Below, piece after piece: positions 16,690-26,011 of a DNA stretch of 64,000 nucleotides. The translations under genes and the position numbers were made by a program. The DNA is taken from positions 30,329 through 94,328 of the forward strand of contig DATHMK010000007.1 in the NCBI GenBank assembly GCA_035487155.1. Reading direction: 5' to 3'. Origin of the DNA: DAIDKA01 sp035487155 (lineage in GTDB: Bacteria > Pseudomonadota > Gammaproteobacteria > Steroidobacterales > Steroidobacteraceae). Each line of letters begins with the position of its first letter. Within the stretch, counting starts at the first letter, position 1. The notes below the pieces were generated by a model that was not told where the DNA came from, did not search any database, and saw only the letters and a list, made by a program, of their open reading frames with translations.

Positions 16690-19320
16690 CTAGGCGACAG
16701 CTCTGGTCAGCCGGACTATGTGGCTGATGAGCACGTCAGGGTCAACCGGCTTTGTCAGATGTTCGTCGAAGCCTGCTTCCAGACTACGGTGCAGATCATC
16801 TTGTCCGCCCCAGCCGGTGACGGCAATCAGCCGCATGGCGCGTCCCCAGGGCAGCGCACGCAGATGCCGCGCCACTTCCCGACCGCTCATGTGCGGCAAC
16901 CCAAGGTCCAGCAGTACGACACCCGGTTGCAGAATCTCCGCCATTTCAAGCGCACTGCGGCCATCGTAGGCGATATGCGGCTGATACCCCACGGTCCTGA
17001 GCAGGTGCGACAGTGAATCCGCGGCATCGACGTTGTCATCGACGATGAGGATCCGGACCTTGTCGGCGCCAAGGGCGGCGACATTGCAGATCGCGCCGGG
17101 CGAATCGGCGATGGCCGCCGCCTCCGACCCTCTGGGCAACAGAACTCGAAATTCGCTGCCGCGTCCGGCGCCCTCGCTGCGCGCCTCGATGTCGCCACCG
17201 TGCAGCTCGACAATCTGCTTGGCCAGCGCCAGGCCGATGCCCAGCCCGCTTTGCGCGCGCGCGCCGGGTTCACCCTGGGTAAACAGGTCAAACACGCGTG
17301 GCAGAAGTTCGGCTGAGATACCGCGGCCACTGTCGCGCACCGTGATTGCCACCTGCGTGCTGCTTTGTGTCGCCGATACCCAGATGTGCCCACCGGGATT
17401 GGTGTACTTGATTGCGTTGTTGATGAGGTTTCCCACCACTTGAGTCAGACGGGTCTCGTCGCCCTCGATCGCCAGCAGTTCATCGGGCAGCTCCAGGTCG
17501 AGCCGATGTTCCACGGAGGAGGCCATCGGACGCGCCGCGTCGACCGTCTGACGCAGAATATTGCGCAAATCCAGAGGTTCGCGTCGCACCTCGAGCATTC
17601 CGCGGGTGATTCGTGATACGTCCAGAAGATCGTCGAGCAGGCGCGCCATATGAGCCAGCTGCCGGTCGATCATGCGTCCGGCATCGGCTGCCATCTGCGC
17701 CGGTACTTCCGGTCTCAACAAGCGAGTCGCGTAGCGGATGGGAGCGAGTGGATTTCGCAGCTCGTGCGCCAGGATTGCGAGAAATCGGTCCTTCTGCTGA
17801 TTTGCCTCGCGTAGCTGCTCTTCAAGGGCGCGCCGCTCGGTCAGATCGCTCACAACCGCGACCCAACCGATGGGAGTGGCCTTGCCGTTCCAGACCGGGG
17901 TGTACGCCACACTGATCCAGCGTGTGGGCAAGTCGCGCAATGTCTCGGCGCGCTCGTACTGCACCGATTCTCCCGCGAGCACCCGCGCAATGTATGGCAT
18001 GGCACGTTTGAAGGCCTCGGGGCCCACCACTTCCTCGATGCGCCGGCCCTGCAGCTGTTCCGGAGTGAGTCCGAGCTGGCGCGCGTAGGCCGGGTTCACC
18101 CAGACAAACTCAAGGTTCTGATTGCACTGGGCGACACCGACCGACATTCGGTCGGTGACCACTTCGAGCTGCTGTCGAGCCTGGTCGCGTGCCCGCTCGG
18201 CCGCATAGCGTTCCGTCACATCCAGCGTCAAGCCAACCCAGCTGATCACGCTACCGTCCGCTCGACGCAGCGGCACGCCGCGGGTCCATATGCGGCGAAC
18301 CGAACCATCGGCTCCCACCAGCGGGGACTCCCAGTCCCAGGGTTGTGCGCTCGCCATGCATTGGCGCCGCGCGGTGATCTCGTGCTCATTTTCAGGCGTG
18401 AGCAGCAAGGTCCAAAGGTACTGGCCGCCGTCCTTGATGTCCGTACCCAGAAACTGCAGCAGCCGCGGGCTGACGAATGTCAGCCGGCCGTCCTGGTCCG
18501 CGCTCCACATGCCGAAATCGAAGGCCTCGCTGACGGAGCGGTAGCGCCGCTCGCTCAACTCAAGTGCCTCGACGGCGCGCTTCTCGTCATCGATGTCGAT
18601 TGAGCGGCCAACCCAGCCGACGATTGCCGCCGAGGCGTCCCGGATCGGGACGCAGCGTGTCTGAAACCAGCGCAGCTGGCCCTTGCGGTTTCGAAGGCGG
18701 AATTCCGCGCGTAGCGGAATCCCCTCGCGCAGCGCCAGGCTGCGACTTTCGGATAGCTTCGCCAGGTCGTCCGCGCAAATGCGCCCCGTGACTTCGGCAT
18801 CGGTGCCAGAGGCTGTTCCGGTGTATTCACTCCAGCGCGGGTTGAAATATTCCTGACTGCCGTCGGCATTCCAGGTGTAAACGATGTCGGGCATCGCATC
18901 GAAGTAGCGCTTGAAGCGCGCGTCACGTTCGGCAATGGCGAGTTCTGCGGATTTCTGCGCTGCCAGGGCCCGATCAAGCTGACGTTGCCGGTCGAAGACG
19001 CGATAGACCAATGCAATCAGCGCCGTGCAGATGGCCAGGTAGGCGGGCAGTTCCAGGGTATGTATATGCGCGGCCCAGGGTCCGTGCCGCGGCGACAGGA
19101 ACAGGGTACTGCCGAGCAGGTAACCGAGCAGTGCCGTGAAAATGGCCGGATTCACTCCCAAAAACCAGCCAACGATGATCACGGCCGCATAGTAGGTGCT
19201 CAGCGCATAGTGATCGCCCAGCAGCGGATCGAGCGCAAATCGCAGCACCGTGGCGCAGGCGAGGCCGGCGAGGGCGAGAGCAAAAGGAGCCGATCGTGCC
19301 CACCAGCGCGCCTTCGGCAT
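16690..19320 (-). CDS. Hybrid sensor histidine kinase with three PAS domains and a receiver
   Basis: An 876-residue protein. The ATG at 19320 is chosen because GGAG lies five bases upstream; the ATG at 19347 is an alternative. The N-terminal 120 residues hold several membrane helices of DUF4118 style. Three PAS domains follow (about 135-250, 260-380 and 390-500). The HisKA domain has the phospho-acceptor in FLAILAHELRNPL, and the ATPase domain has NLINNAIKYT and GLGIGLALAK. A C-terminal receiver (about 760-876) has ILIVDDN and the phosphorylated Asp in VVLLDLGLPHMSG. It would sense small molecules or redox/light through PAS and pass phosphate to its own receiver. No response regulator is adjacent. 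Confidence 0.94.
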   Translation of the reverse strand: MPKARWWARSAPFALALAGLACATVLRFALDPLLGDHYALSTYYAAVIIVGWFLGVNPAIFTALLGYLLGSTLFLSPRHGPWAAHIHTLELPAYLAICTALIALVYRVFDRQRQLDRALAAQKSAELAIAERDARFKRYFDAMPDIVYTWNADGSQEYFNPRWSEYTGTASGTDAEVTGRICADDLAKLSESRSLALREGIPLRAEFRLRNRKGQLRWFQTRCVPIRDASAAIVGWVGRSIDIDDEKRAVEALELSERRYRSVSEAFDFGMWSADQDGRLTFVSPRLLQFLGTDIKDGGQYLWTLLLTPENEHEITARRQCMASAQPWDWESPLVGADGSVRRIWTRGVPLRRADGSVISWVGLTLDVTERYAAERARDQARQQLEVVTDRMSVGVAQCNQNLEFVWVNPAYARQLGLTPEQLQGRRIEEVVGPEAFKRAMPYIARVLAGESVQYERAETLRDLPTRWISVAYTPVWNGKATPIGWVAVVSDLTERRALEEQLREANQQKDRFLAILAHELRNPLAPIRYATRLLRPEVPAQMAADAGRMIDRQLAHMARLLDDLLDVSRITRGMLEVRREPLDLRNILRQTVDAARPMASSVEHRLDLELPDELLAIEGDETRLTQVVGNLINNAIKYTNPGGHIWVSATQSSTQVAITVRDSGRGISAELLPRVFDLFTQGEPGARAQSGLGIGLALAKQIVELHGGDIEARSEGAGRGSEFRVLLPRGSEAAAIADSPGAICNVAALGADKVRILIVDDNVDAADSLSHLLRTVGYQPHIAYDGRSALEMAEILQPGVVLLDLGLPHMSGREVARHLRALPWGRAMRLIAVTGWGGQDDLHRSLEAGFDEHLTKPVDPDVLISHIVRLTRAVA

Positions 19321-19640
19321 CCGAACTCCAATGCGATCACCCAGCATGCTCAGCGCTCCACACCGGCGCGCCCCTGTCAGGGCCCTGATCGTGCCCTTTT
19401 GCAGGCATGACGCGGCCTGTCGGGCGCAATGCCTCCCCTCCCTTAACGCGATTCATTTCAAAGTATCTCGGCCCCTTCTGACGGCCGCGCGTAGGTGTCT
19501 GGCGCAGTCCTTTGTAGGCGTACTCCTAGGCCGCGGTATGGCGCCGCAACGAACCGGATCGGTTGTGTCCGATATGCGGCTGGGCTAGGCTCCAATGCGG
19601 ATGGGTCGGACGCAAGCAATTGATTATGAAAGGGGAACGC
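19321..19640. other. Divergent intergenic region
   Basis: This 320-bp stretch separates the histidine kinase from the AraC-like regulator on the opposite strand. It must hold the promoters of both transcripts. I see a pyrimidine-rich tract near 19430-19445 and a GGGGA ribosome-binding site just before 19641, but no clear -35/-10 pair, operator or gene. Confidence 0.4.
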
Positions 19641-20120
19641 ATGACTGGAGGCGCTGCAACCCAGGACCCGGAGCTATTGCGCCGCTTGCTGCGCGCGAAG
19701 GACCGGATGGACGGCGCATCGCAGGAGGACTGGCCGGTCAGGCGCCTGGCGCGCGTCAGTGGCGTCTCCCAGGCTCATTTCGCCCGATCCTTCAAGCAGG
19801 CCTTCGGCGTCCCGCCTCATCGCTACCTGCTCACGCGGCGCCTAGAGCGGGCGATGGCATTGCTGCGTGACACCGACATTTCCATCACCGACATTGCCTT
19901 TCGCACCGGCTGGGCGAGCCTGGGCACCTTTGGCCGCACGCTGCGCGACGTCACCGGCGAGAACCCGGGCGCGATACGGGCGCAGGCCAGGGCCCTGAGC
20001 CGCGCGCCAGGTCGCGTACCCACCTGTGTTCTGAGCGCCGCACAACGACCCGACCTCAGGATCGCAGTTTCGGAGAAGCGACGCCGGGTGGCGGGCGGTA
20101 TAAACGGCTCCGATGAATAA
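19641..20120 (+). CDS. Short AraC-type helix-turn-helix regulator
   Basis: A 159-residue protein started at the ATG at 19641, which has GGGGA six bases before it. It consists mainly of an AraC DNA-binding region: first helix pair VRRLARVSGVSQAHFARSFK and second pair ITDIAFRTGWASLGTFGRTL. There is no room for a full sensor domain. It is nine bases upstream of a VOC-family gene on the same strand. AraC-HTH plus glyoxalase-like pairs are common in proteobacteria and usually regulate themselves. The signal is unknown. Confidence 0.88.
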   Translation: MTGGAATQDPELLRRLLRAKDRMDGASQEDWPVRRLARVSGVSQAHFARSFKQAFGVPPHRYLLTRRLERAMALLRDTDISITDIAFRTGWASLGTFGRTLRDVTGENPGAIRAQARALSRAPGRVPTCVLSAAQRPDLRIAVSEKRRRVAGGINGSDE

Positions 20121-20129
20121 GGAGCTGTC

Positions 20130-20540
20130 ATGAGTCAAGGTATCGAAGTGATCGGTCTGTATGTTCGAGATCAGGACGAAGCACTCGCGTTCTACGTTGA
20201 GAAGCTGGGTTTTCGCGTGCACACGGACGTACGCAACGGTGACTATCGCTGGCTGACGGTGCAGCACCCGGACCAGCCGTCGTTCCAGCTGGGTCTGTTT
20301 GCGCCAGGTCCGCCGGTGCACGATGCGGCAACGGCGCAGACGCTGCGTGCGATTGTCGCCAAGGGTGCCATGCCACCTCTGGTGCTGACGGTGGATAACT
20401 GTCGCAGTGCGTACGATCGGATGCGCGCGCGCGGAGTTGAGTTCACGCAGGAGCCTACGGAGCGCTTCGGCAACGTGGACGCCGGCTTTCGTGACCCGTC
20501 CGGAAATGGATGGAAGATGATGGAGGCGCGCCGGCTATGA
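20130..20540 (+). CDS. VOC (glyoxalase/bleomycin-resistance) family protein
   Basis: A 136-residue protein with the paired beta-alpha-beta-beta-beta fold of the VOC superfamily. The opening reads VIGLYVRDQDEALAFYVEKL and the end FRDPSGNGWKMME. An AGGAG site precedes the ATG. Members bind a metal between the repeats and act as isomerases, dioxygenases or drug-binding proteins. Which role applies here is not visible. It forms a probable two-gene operon with the AraC-type regulator directly before it. Confidence 0.88.
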   Translation: MSQGIEVIGLYVRDQDEALAFYVEKLGFRVHTDVRNGDYRWLTVQHPDQPSFQLGLFAPGPPVHDAATAQTLRAIVAKGAMPPLVLTVDNCRSAYDRMRARGVEFTQEPTERFGNVDAGFRDPSGNGWKMMEARRL

Positions 20541-20569
20541 TGTGAGGATCTATAGCCTGGGACGCAACC

Positions 20570-22756
20570 ATGAAGGCGACTGGACTTGCCGCATTCATAT
20601 CGATCGCCACACTGACGACAGGCCTCCTCGAGGCGGCCCCGCCGGCCACGCCGATACGACCCGTCACCGACACCTATTGGGGCACGCCGGTGGTGGACAA
20701 CTACCGGTACCTCGAGGACCTCAAGGCCCCTGAGGTCAAATCCTGGATGCGCGCCCAGGCCGACTATACCCGCGCGCAGCTGGCCCTCATTCCCGGACGT
20801 GCGGGGCTCCTGGCACGGATCCATGAACTGGCCAATACCGACACACGGCGCTCCGGCTTCGTGCAGCGCGGCCAGCGGTACTTCTATGAGCTGGCGGAGC
20901 CCGCCACGCAGCAACCCAAACTCTACTACCGCGATGGACTTGCCGGCGCGGAGCACCTGTTGATAGATCCCAACACCCTGGGCATCGGCTCAGGTACTCA
21001 CTATGCGCTCGACTACTTCGCGCCATCCTGGGACGGAAAACGCGTCGCCTACGGTCTGTCTGCGGGCGGATCCGAGGCCAGTGTCATGCATGTCATGGAA
21101 GTCGACAGCGGCAAGGTGCTGCCTGAGGCGATTTCCCGTACGGATCTCAATGTCATCAGCTGGTCCCACGACAACGGTTCATTCTTCTATTTTCGGTTCA
21201 ACGAAGCGGGCCCCGATACACCGGCCTCGGAACGGGAGTACAACGCCCCAACCTACCTGCACCGCGTCGGCGTAAATCCGAGCGGCGCCGGTGACCCGGT
21301 CGTGTTCGGGCGCGGCGTGTCCAAAACCATCGATGTGCCCGAAGGACAGGGGACTTACGTAGAAACCGCACCGGACTCAAACTTTGCCGTTGCGGTCGCA
21401 AACCACAATCTGGACGAGAATCCGTCCGATCTCTATGTTGCGCCCCTGCAATCCATCCACGGCGCCGACACCCCCTGGCGGCATTTTGCGGCGGTCGCCG
21501 ACGGGGTCACGCAGGTGCAGCTGCATGAGGACACGCTGTACTTCCTCACTCTTGGCGGGTCACCGCGTTTTCGCATCATGGCCACCCCGCTCGCCCATCC
21601 TGATGTCAGGCATGCGCGCAGCGTCGTACCCGAGGGCCAAGGGGTCATCACTGATTTCGGCATCGCGCGCGACGGACTGTACTACCGCGTGCGCAATGGC
21701 AGCGCTTCGCGTCTGTTCAGGGTCGACCTAGATGGTCAGCATGTCCGGCAGATTCCGCTGCCGTTCGCGGGCAACTTGTCCGATCTGGCGGTCGATGCGG
21801 CACAGCCCGGGGCGCTGTTCACTCTGGAGGGCTGGACGCAGGCGCCGCAGGTCGTTGCCTATGATCCGGCGCGCAATGCGAGCAGCAATCCCGGTCTCAC
21901 GCCGGCGTCGAAGATCGACACTTCGCAGTTCGTCGCCGAAGAGGTGCTGGTCACAAGCTACGACGGCACGCGCATACCGTTGTCGATTCTGCATCGCAAG
22001 GATCTCAAGCGTGATGGCAGCGCCGCGACCATCATCGATGGTTATGGTAGCTACGGTGACGTCCTGGAGGCCGAATTCAAGCCCGCCTGGATGGCGTGGC
22101 TGGAGCGTGGCGGAGTGTACGCCCTGGCGCATGTACGCGGCGGAGGGGAACTGGGTGAGAGCTGGCATCAGGGCGGTTACCTGCGCACCAAACCGAATAC
22201 CTGGCTGGACTTCATCGCCTGCAGCCAGTACCTGGTGGACCGGGGTTACACGCGCCCGGCGCGACTTGCGGGAACCGGCACCAGCGCCGGCGGTATCCTC
22301 ATCGGCAATGCGATGGCTACCAGACCCGACCTGTACCGGGTGATCATCGACCAGGTCGGCATGTCCGATACACTGCGCTCGGAAACTGAGCCAAACGGGC
22401 CGCCGAATATCTCCGAATTCGGATCCATAAAGACCGAGGAGGGCTTCCACGCCCTGTATGCGATGAGTGCCTATGAGCACATCCGGGATGGGGTGGATTA
22501 CCCCGCGGTGATGTATACCACGGGGGTCAACGATCCTCGCGTCGCCTCATGGCATATGCTGAAGATGACTGCCCGCACCCAGGCAGCCACCAGAAGTGGC
22601 CGCCCGGTGCTGCTGCGTATCGACTACGACGCCGGTCATGGCATCGGCTCAAACCGTGCTCAGCGTGAGCAGCAGCTGGCCGATGAGTGGGCTTTTGCGC
22701 TGTGGCAGATGGCTGACCCCGCCTTCCAACCCACAGCCGTCCCCTCAGCGCCCTGA
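20570..22756 (+). CDS. Secreted prolyl oligopeptidase (S9 family)
   Basis: A 728-residue serine peptidase with a signal peptide of about 23 residues. The N-terminal half is a seven-blade beta-propeller that limits access to peptides. The C-terminal half is the alpha/beta hydrolase domain with Ser572 (GTGTSAGG), Asp655 (GVNDPRV) and His690 (DAGHGIG). It would cleave short peptides after proline in the periplasm. Length and domain order are normal for prolyl oligopeptidases. The 3' end overlaps the convergent xylanase gene by 12 bp. Confidence 0.95.
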   Translation: MKATGLAAFISIATLTTGLLEAAPPATPIRPVTDTYWGTPVVDNYRYLEDLKAPEVKSWMRAQADYTRAQLALIPGRAGLLARIHELANTDTRRSGFVQRGQRYFYELAEPATQQPKLYYRDGLAGAEHLLIDPNTLGIGSGTHYALDYFAPSWDGKRVAYGLSAGGSEASVMHVMEVDSGKVLPEAISRTDLNVISWSHDNGSFFYFRFNEAGPDTPASEREYNAPTYLHRVGVNPSGAGDPVVFGRGVSKTIDVPEGQGTYVETAPDSNFAVAVANHNLDENPSDLYVAPLQSIHGADTPWRHFAAVADGVTQVQLHEDTLYFLTLGGSPRFRIMATPLAHPDVRHARSVVPEGQGVITDFGIARDGLYYRVRNGSASRLFRVDLDGQHVRQIPLPFAGNLSDLAVDAAQPGALFTLEGWTQAPQVVAYDPARNASSNPGLTPASKIDTSQFVAEEVLVTSYDGTRIPLSILHRKDLKRDGSAATIIDGYGSYGDVLEAEFKPAWMAWLERGGVYALAHVRGGGELGESWHQGGYLRTKPNTWLDFIACSQYLVDRGYTRPARLAGTGTSAGGILIGNAMATRPDLYRVIIDQVGMSDTLRSETEPNGPPNISEFGSIKTEEGFHALYAMSAYEHIRDGVDYPAVMYTTGVNDPRVASWHMLKMTARTQAATRSGRPVLLRIDYDAGHGIGSNRAQREQQLADEWAFALWQMADPAFQPTAVPSAP

Positions 22757-25723
22757 TCTCCAGAAATCAGCGCCCGTCTCGAGCGTTCCGGTGTCGTAGG
22801 TGGCCGAACTCCAGGGGGCGCTGAGCCGGAAGTGCACATCCGAGTCGCAGCTGGCGAAGTCCAGCGTGATTTGCGTGCTGGCCGAGCCGCTGGTCGGGAT
22901 GTCGCCCAGCACCACCGGGAACTTCGTGGGCGCCACCACGGTTGGCATGCACCGGCGTCCGGAGGTTTGCTGCAGGGTCACCGCGGTGATCTGGGTCGAG
23001 TAGGCCGGTCCCACATTGCCGTTGGTTGCCGTCACCGTCCAGATACGCGCATCGCGCGGCCCGGTTCTGCTGGTCACATTGAATCGCAGACCGAAGCCGG
23101 GCAGGTGCGTCGGATCGACGACGCCCCAGTACGCCGGCTTGGCCTGCAGGTTCATGTCGAACGGCAAGGGATAGTCGGTACGCGTCACCGGGAAGCTGTC
23201 CAGCCAGGTATCGTCGTCCGCCATGCCCCAGAACGTGACGGCGCTGATCTTGTCCCGCAGGCGTCGGAACACCTCGAAGTACTTCTCGTACAGCCAGCCC
23301 TGCTCCGCCAGGACGGAGGCCGGAATGCTGTTGCCATAGTTGGAGGTGTCGTCGCCGGCGTTGTACACGCTCATATCCAGCTCGGTCACCTGTTGATCAA
23401 GATCCGGGAACTGCTGCGCCACAGTGTCGATGGCCGTGGCCATCGATTCGGGCGTCGGGAAATTGATCTGGTTGTGCATCTCGTGGCCGATGGCGTTGAC
23501 CGGAACGCCGCGATCACGCAGTTCGTGCACCACCTTCACCAGACAGGCCAGTCGCGCCGAATCCTCGGTGCTGTATTCGTTTATGAACAGCTTCGTGCCC
23601 GGTGGCGCATATTGCTTCGCCGCCTTGAATGCGACATCCAGGTACCTCGCGCCCAGCACCCCATAGAACGGTCCGTGTACCAGACAGTCCGGCTGCGTTG
23701 GATCAATGGGCTCGTTCACGACGTCCCAGGCGTACACCCTGTTGCCGAAGTGTTGCACCTCGCTCTTGATGTGCTCCTGGATATTTGAGGTCACCAGGGC
23801 CTGGTTGGCGGCCGAATTGGTCCCATCGCCGATGGCGTAGGCGGGCGTCTGCTCGCCCGTCGACCACACCAGGTTCTGGCCGCGTACCCGCATCCTGGCG
23901 CACACCGCCTCGCCAACCTCGGCATCCCCATTGGTGTAGTCGTAGGTCCCCAGGCTCGGTTCGACGCTGCTCCACTTGAGATCATTTCCCGGAGTCATGC
24001 TGTCGAAATGCATCTGCAGAAGCTGTGCATGCGGCCCGGAAAGATCGGTGGTATCCACCGCCGCGCCGATCGGGAAGAAGCGCGAATAGCTCCGGTAGAT
24101 TGAGGGAATGTTCGACTGTATGGTCGGTGGTGCCACATAACTGAGCTGGAAATCAGCGATGTAGAAAGACACCAGGTCGTTACCCGATGCGGGCACCGTC
24201 TGCAGGTACAGAAAAGCCGAGCCCGGAGAGTACGCACTGGCCATCGTATAGCCGGTGACGCTGATCTGGTGCCACTTGCCATCCGCCGGCACGGTGACGC
24301 CCGGATAAGCGGTCACGCTGGGATAGCTCGTGTTGCCATCCAGCGTGGTCTGCAGGCTCATGTTGATGACATGGGACGACCCGTCGGCCGGGGTCAACAG
24401 AACCCAGGTGCTGATGTTGTACTCCGAGCCCACGTACATCTTGTCGCTGACGTTGATCTGCGGGCCGTCGTAATTGGCACTGCGCCCGGTGGTCAGCACG
24501 GCGCGCGCATCGTTGTTCGGGTCCAGGACCGGCGGCACCACGTTCGTCAACGTGGAATTGCCGGTTCTGGAACTCCAACCGTCCAGGGCGCCATCGGCGA
24601 ACGTGGTGGTGATTCCCGAATTGTCCTGCTGGCTCAGAGTCGGCGCAGGTGGGGCAAGCTCACTGATCACCACATCGCCGATATAGAACGAATCCGTCGC
24701 ACTGCTCGACTGGAAGTACAGAGTCAGGGCGGTCGGCGGCCCGGGCAGATTGCTGAAGCTGAAGGTGCCCGTGACCTTGGTCCATACGGCGCTGGAGAGC
24801 GCCCCGGAGGTTGCAATGTTGCCGAAGCTGCCGGCCGTGGCGCAGTCAGCCGTTTTGGTGGAAATCGTAACCGTGGGATTGCTGCTGTCTGGAGCCGCCA
24901 GCAGCACATAGGCCGTCACCTGGTAGGTCGCCCCGGCCACTACGTTGGGCACCGTAAGCAGGTTCAGGCCCGCGCCCATGTAACCCACTGTCCGATTGCT
25001 GACCAACAGGCTCAGCGCATCGCCGTTCGGATCCACAACCGGCGGTGCGGCATTGGTCAAGGTGTCACGCCCATACGGCGCCCAGCCGTCCAGGCCTCCG
25101 TCGGAGAAGGTGTAGCTGGCAACGGGTGTGCCACCGGGAGGCGGCGCCGTCTCGGTGATGACCACGTTGGCCAAATAGAAGGATTGGGCGCTGGTGGCTC
25201 CCACCAGTTGCGCGTACAGGACCATGCCCGTTTCCGTGGTGCTCGCGGTGTAGCTGCCGCCGATCTGCACCCATCCCGAATCGGTGACCGGCACCTGGTA
25301 GGAGCCGATGGTGTCGTAGCAGGTGCCACCGCTGCAGCTTGGATCGCTGCGCTTGATCGTGAAGTTCGCATTGGACGGGCTTTCCCCGCTGGTGAGCTGC
25401 ACCCAGGCGGTGATGGTGTATTGCGCGCCGGCCAGGAGCACGGTGTTCAAGGATATGGACGGGCCACCCGCGCCACCGGCGCCGGTCGTGGTCAGCAAAC
25501 TGAAGGAGGAACCGCTGTAGGCAGCGGCGTTCGAGGCCACCGGCGTACTGGCGCCATTGAAGGAGGTCCAGCCGTCCGCCGTTCCATCCGCAAAGCTGTA
25601 CGTGGCGACGACTTGGGCGCTGACCGGGAACGATGCGCACAGTGCTGCGCCGACCAGAGCCACGCCGATCAGCACCCTGCGGCGAACGATGTTCAGGAAC
25701 GAATAGCCCACGGAACGCAACAT
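22745..25723 (-). CDS. Multi-modular GH10 endo-1,4-beta-xylanase with three CBM4/9-like modules
   Basis: A 992-residue secreted enzyme. The ATG at 25723 has GGGGAG upstream and starts a signal peptide ending near SFPVSAQ (residue 37). Three tandem CBM4/9-like modules span about 38-192, 200-356 and 370-530. Each opens with a [FY]-[AS]-D-G-x3-G-W pattern (FADGTADGW, FSDGGLDGW, FADGALDGW). The GH10 barrel spans about 548-870, with acid/base Glu671 (WDVVNEPID) and nucleophile Glu781 (VTELDMS). A further beta domain with two cysteines fills 880-992. It should cut xylan outside the cell, with the modules gripping insoluble polymer. An xyl-box-like operator lies about 140 bp upstream. Confidence 0.95.
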   Translation of the reverse strand: MLRSVGYSFLNIVRRRVLIGVALVGAALCASFPVSAQVVATYSFADGTADGWTSFNGASTPVASNAAAYSGSSFSLLTTTGAGGAGGPSISLNTVLLAGAQYTITAWVQLTSGESPSNANFTIKRSDPSCSGGTCYDTIGSYQVPVTDSGWVQIGGSYTASTTETGMVLYAQLVGATSAQSFYLANVVITETAPPPGGTPVASYTFSDGGLDGWAPYGRDTLTNAAPPVVDPNGDALSLLVSNRTVGYMGAGLNLLTVPNVVAGATYQVTAYVLLAAPDSSNPTVTISTKTADCATAGSFGNIATSGALSSAVWTKVTGTFSFSNLPGPPTALTLYFQSSSATDSFYIGDVVISELAPPAPTLSQQDNSGITTTFADGALDGWSSRTGNSTLTNVVPPVLDPNNDARAVLTTGRSANYDGPQINVSDKMYVGSEYNISTWVLLTPADGSSHVINMSLQTTLDGNTSYPSVTAYPGVTVPADGKWHQISVTGYTMASAYSPGSAFLYLQTVPASGNDLVSFYIADFQLSYVAPPTIQSNIPSIYRSYSRFFPIGAAVDTTDLSGPHAQLLQMHFDSMTPGNDLKWSSVEPSLGTYDYTNGDAEVGEAVCARMRVRGQNLVWSTGEQTPAYAIGDGTNSAANQALVTSNIQEHIKSEVQHFGNRVYAWDVVNEPIDPTQPDCLVHGPFYGVLGARYLDVAFKAAKQYAPPGTKLFINEYSTEDSARLACLVKVVHELRDRGVPVNAIGHEMHNQINFPTPESMATAIDTVAQQFPDLDQQVTELDMSVYNAGDDTSNYGNSIPASVLAEQGWLYEKYFEVFRRLRDKISAVTFWGMADDDTWLDSFPVTRTDYPLPFDMNLQAKPAYWGVVDPTHLPGFGLRFNVTSRTGPRDARIWTVTATNGNVGPAYSTQITAVTLQQTSGRRCMPTVVAPTKFPVVLGDIPTSGSASTQITLDFASCDSDVHFRLSAPWSSATYDTGTLETGADFWRSGR

Positions 25724-25861
25724 CTTGCTCCCCTTTATTATCTGGCGCTGCTGCACTGCACCGCACTGTTGACAAATCAACTGTTGAACAATCGGCTCAA
25801 GACCGGGGCCGGAGCTCATGTTTGTCTGGCGCGGAGCGTAAATGGCCGCACACATGTAAAA

Positions 25862-25875
25862 TGTGAGCGCTACCA
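25862..25875 (-). promoter_or_regulatory. LacI-family operator resembling the Xanthomonas xyl box
   Basis: On the minus strand the site reads TGGTAGCGCTCACA. This differs by one base from the xyl box TGGTAGCGCTAACA described for XylR-controlled xylan genes in Xanthomonas. The core AGCGCT is the palindromic centre typical of LacI/GalR operators. It lies 139 bp upstream of the xylanase start, in the right orientation for that promoter. The controlling repressor is not encoded in this window. Confidence 0.65.
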
Positions 25876-26011
25876 TTCCCGCGCGCAGAGTCTAGGCGCG
25901 AGCCTAATTGAAAGTCAATCGGACAAACTCATAATCCGCGTGATTTTCAATCGGCAGTGGCTCAGCTCACGTTGCATGTTGATTTCGCAACGTTCGACTC
26001 ATGCAGTGCTG

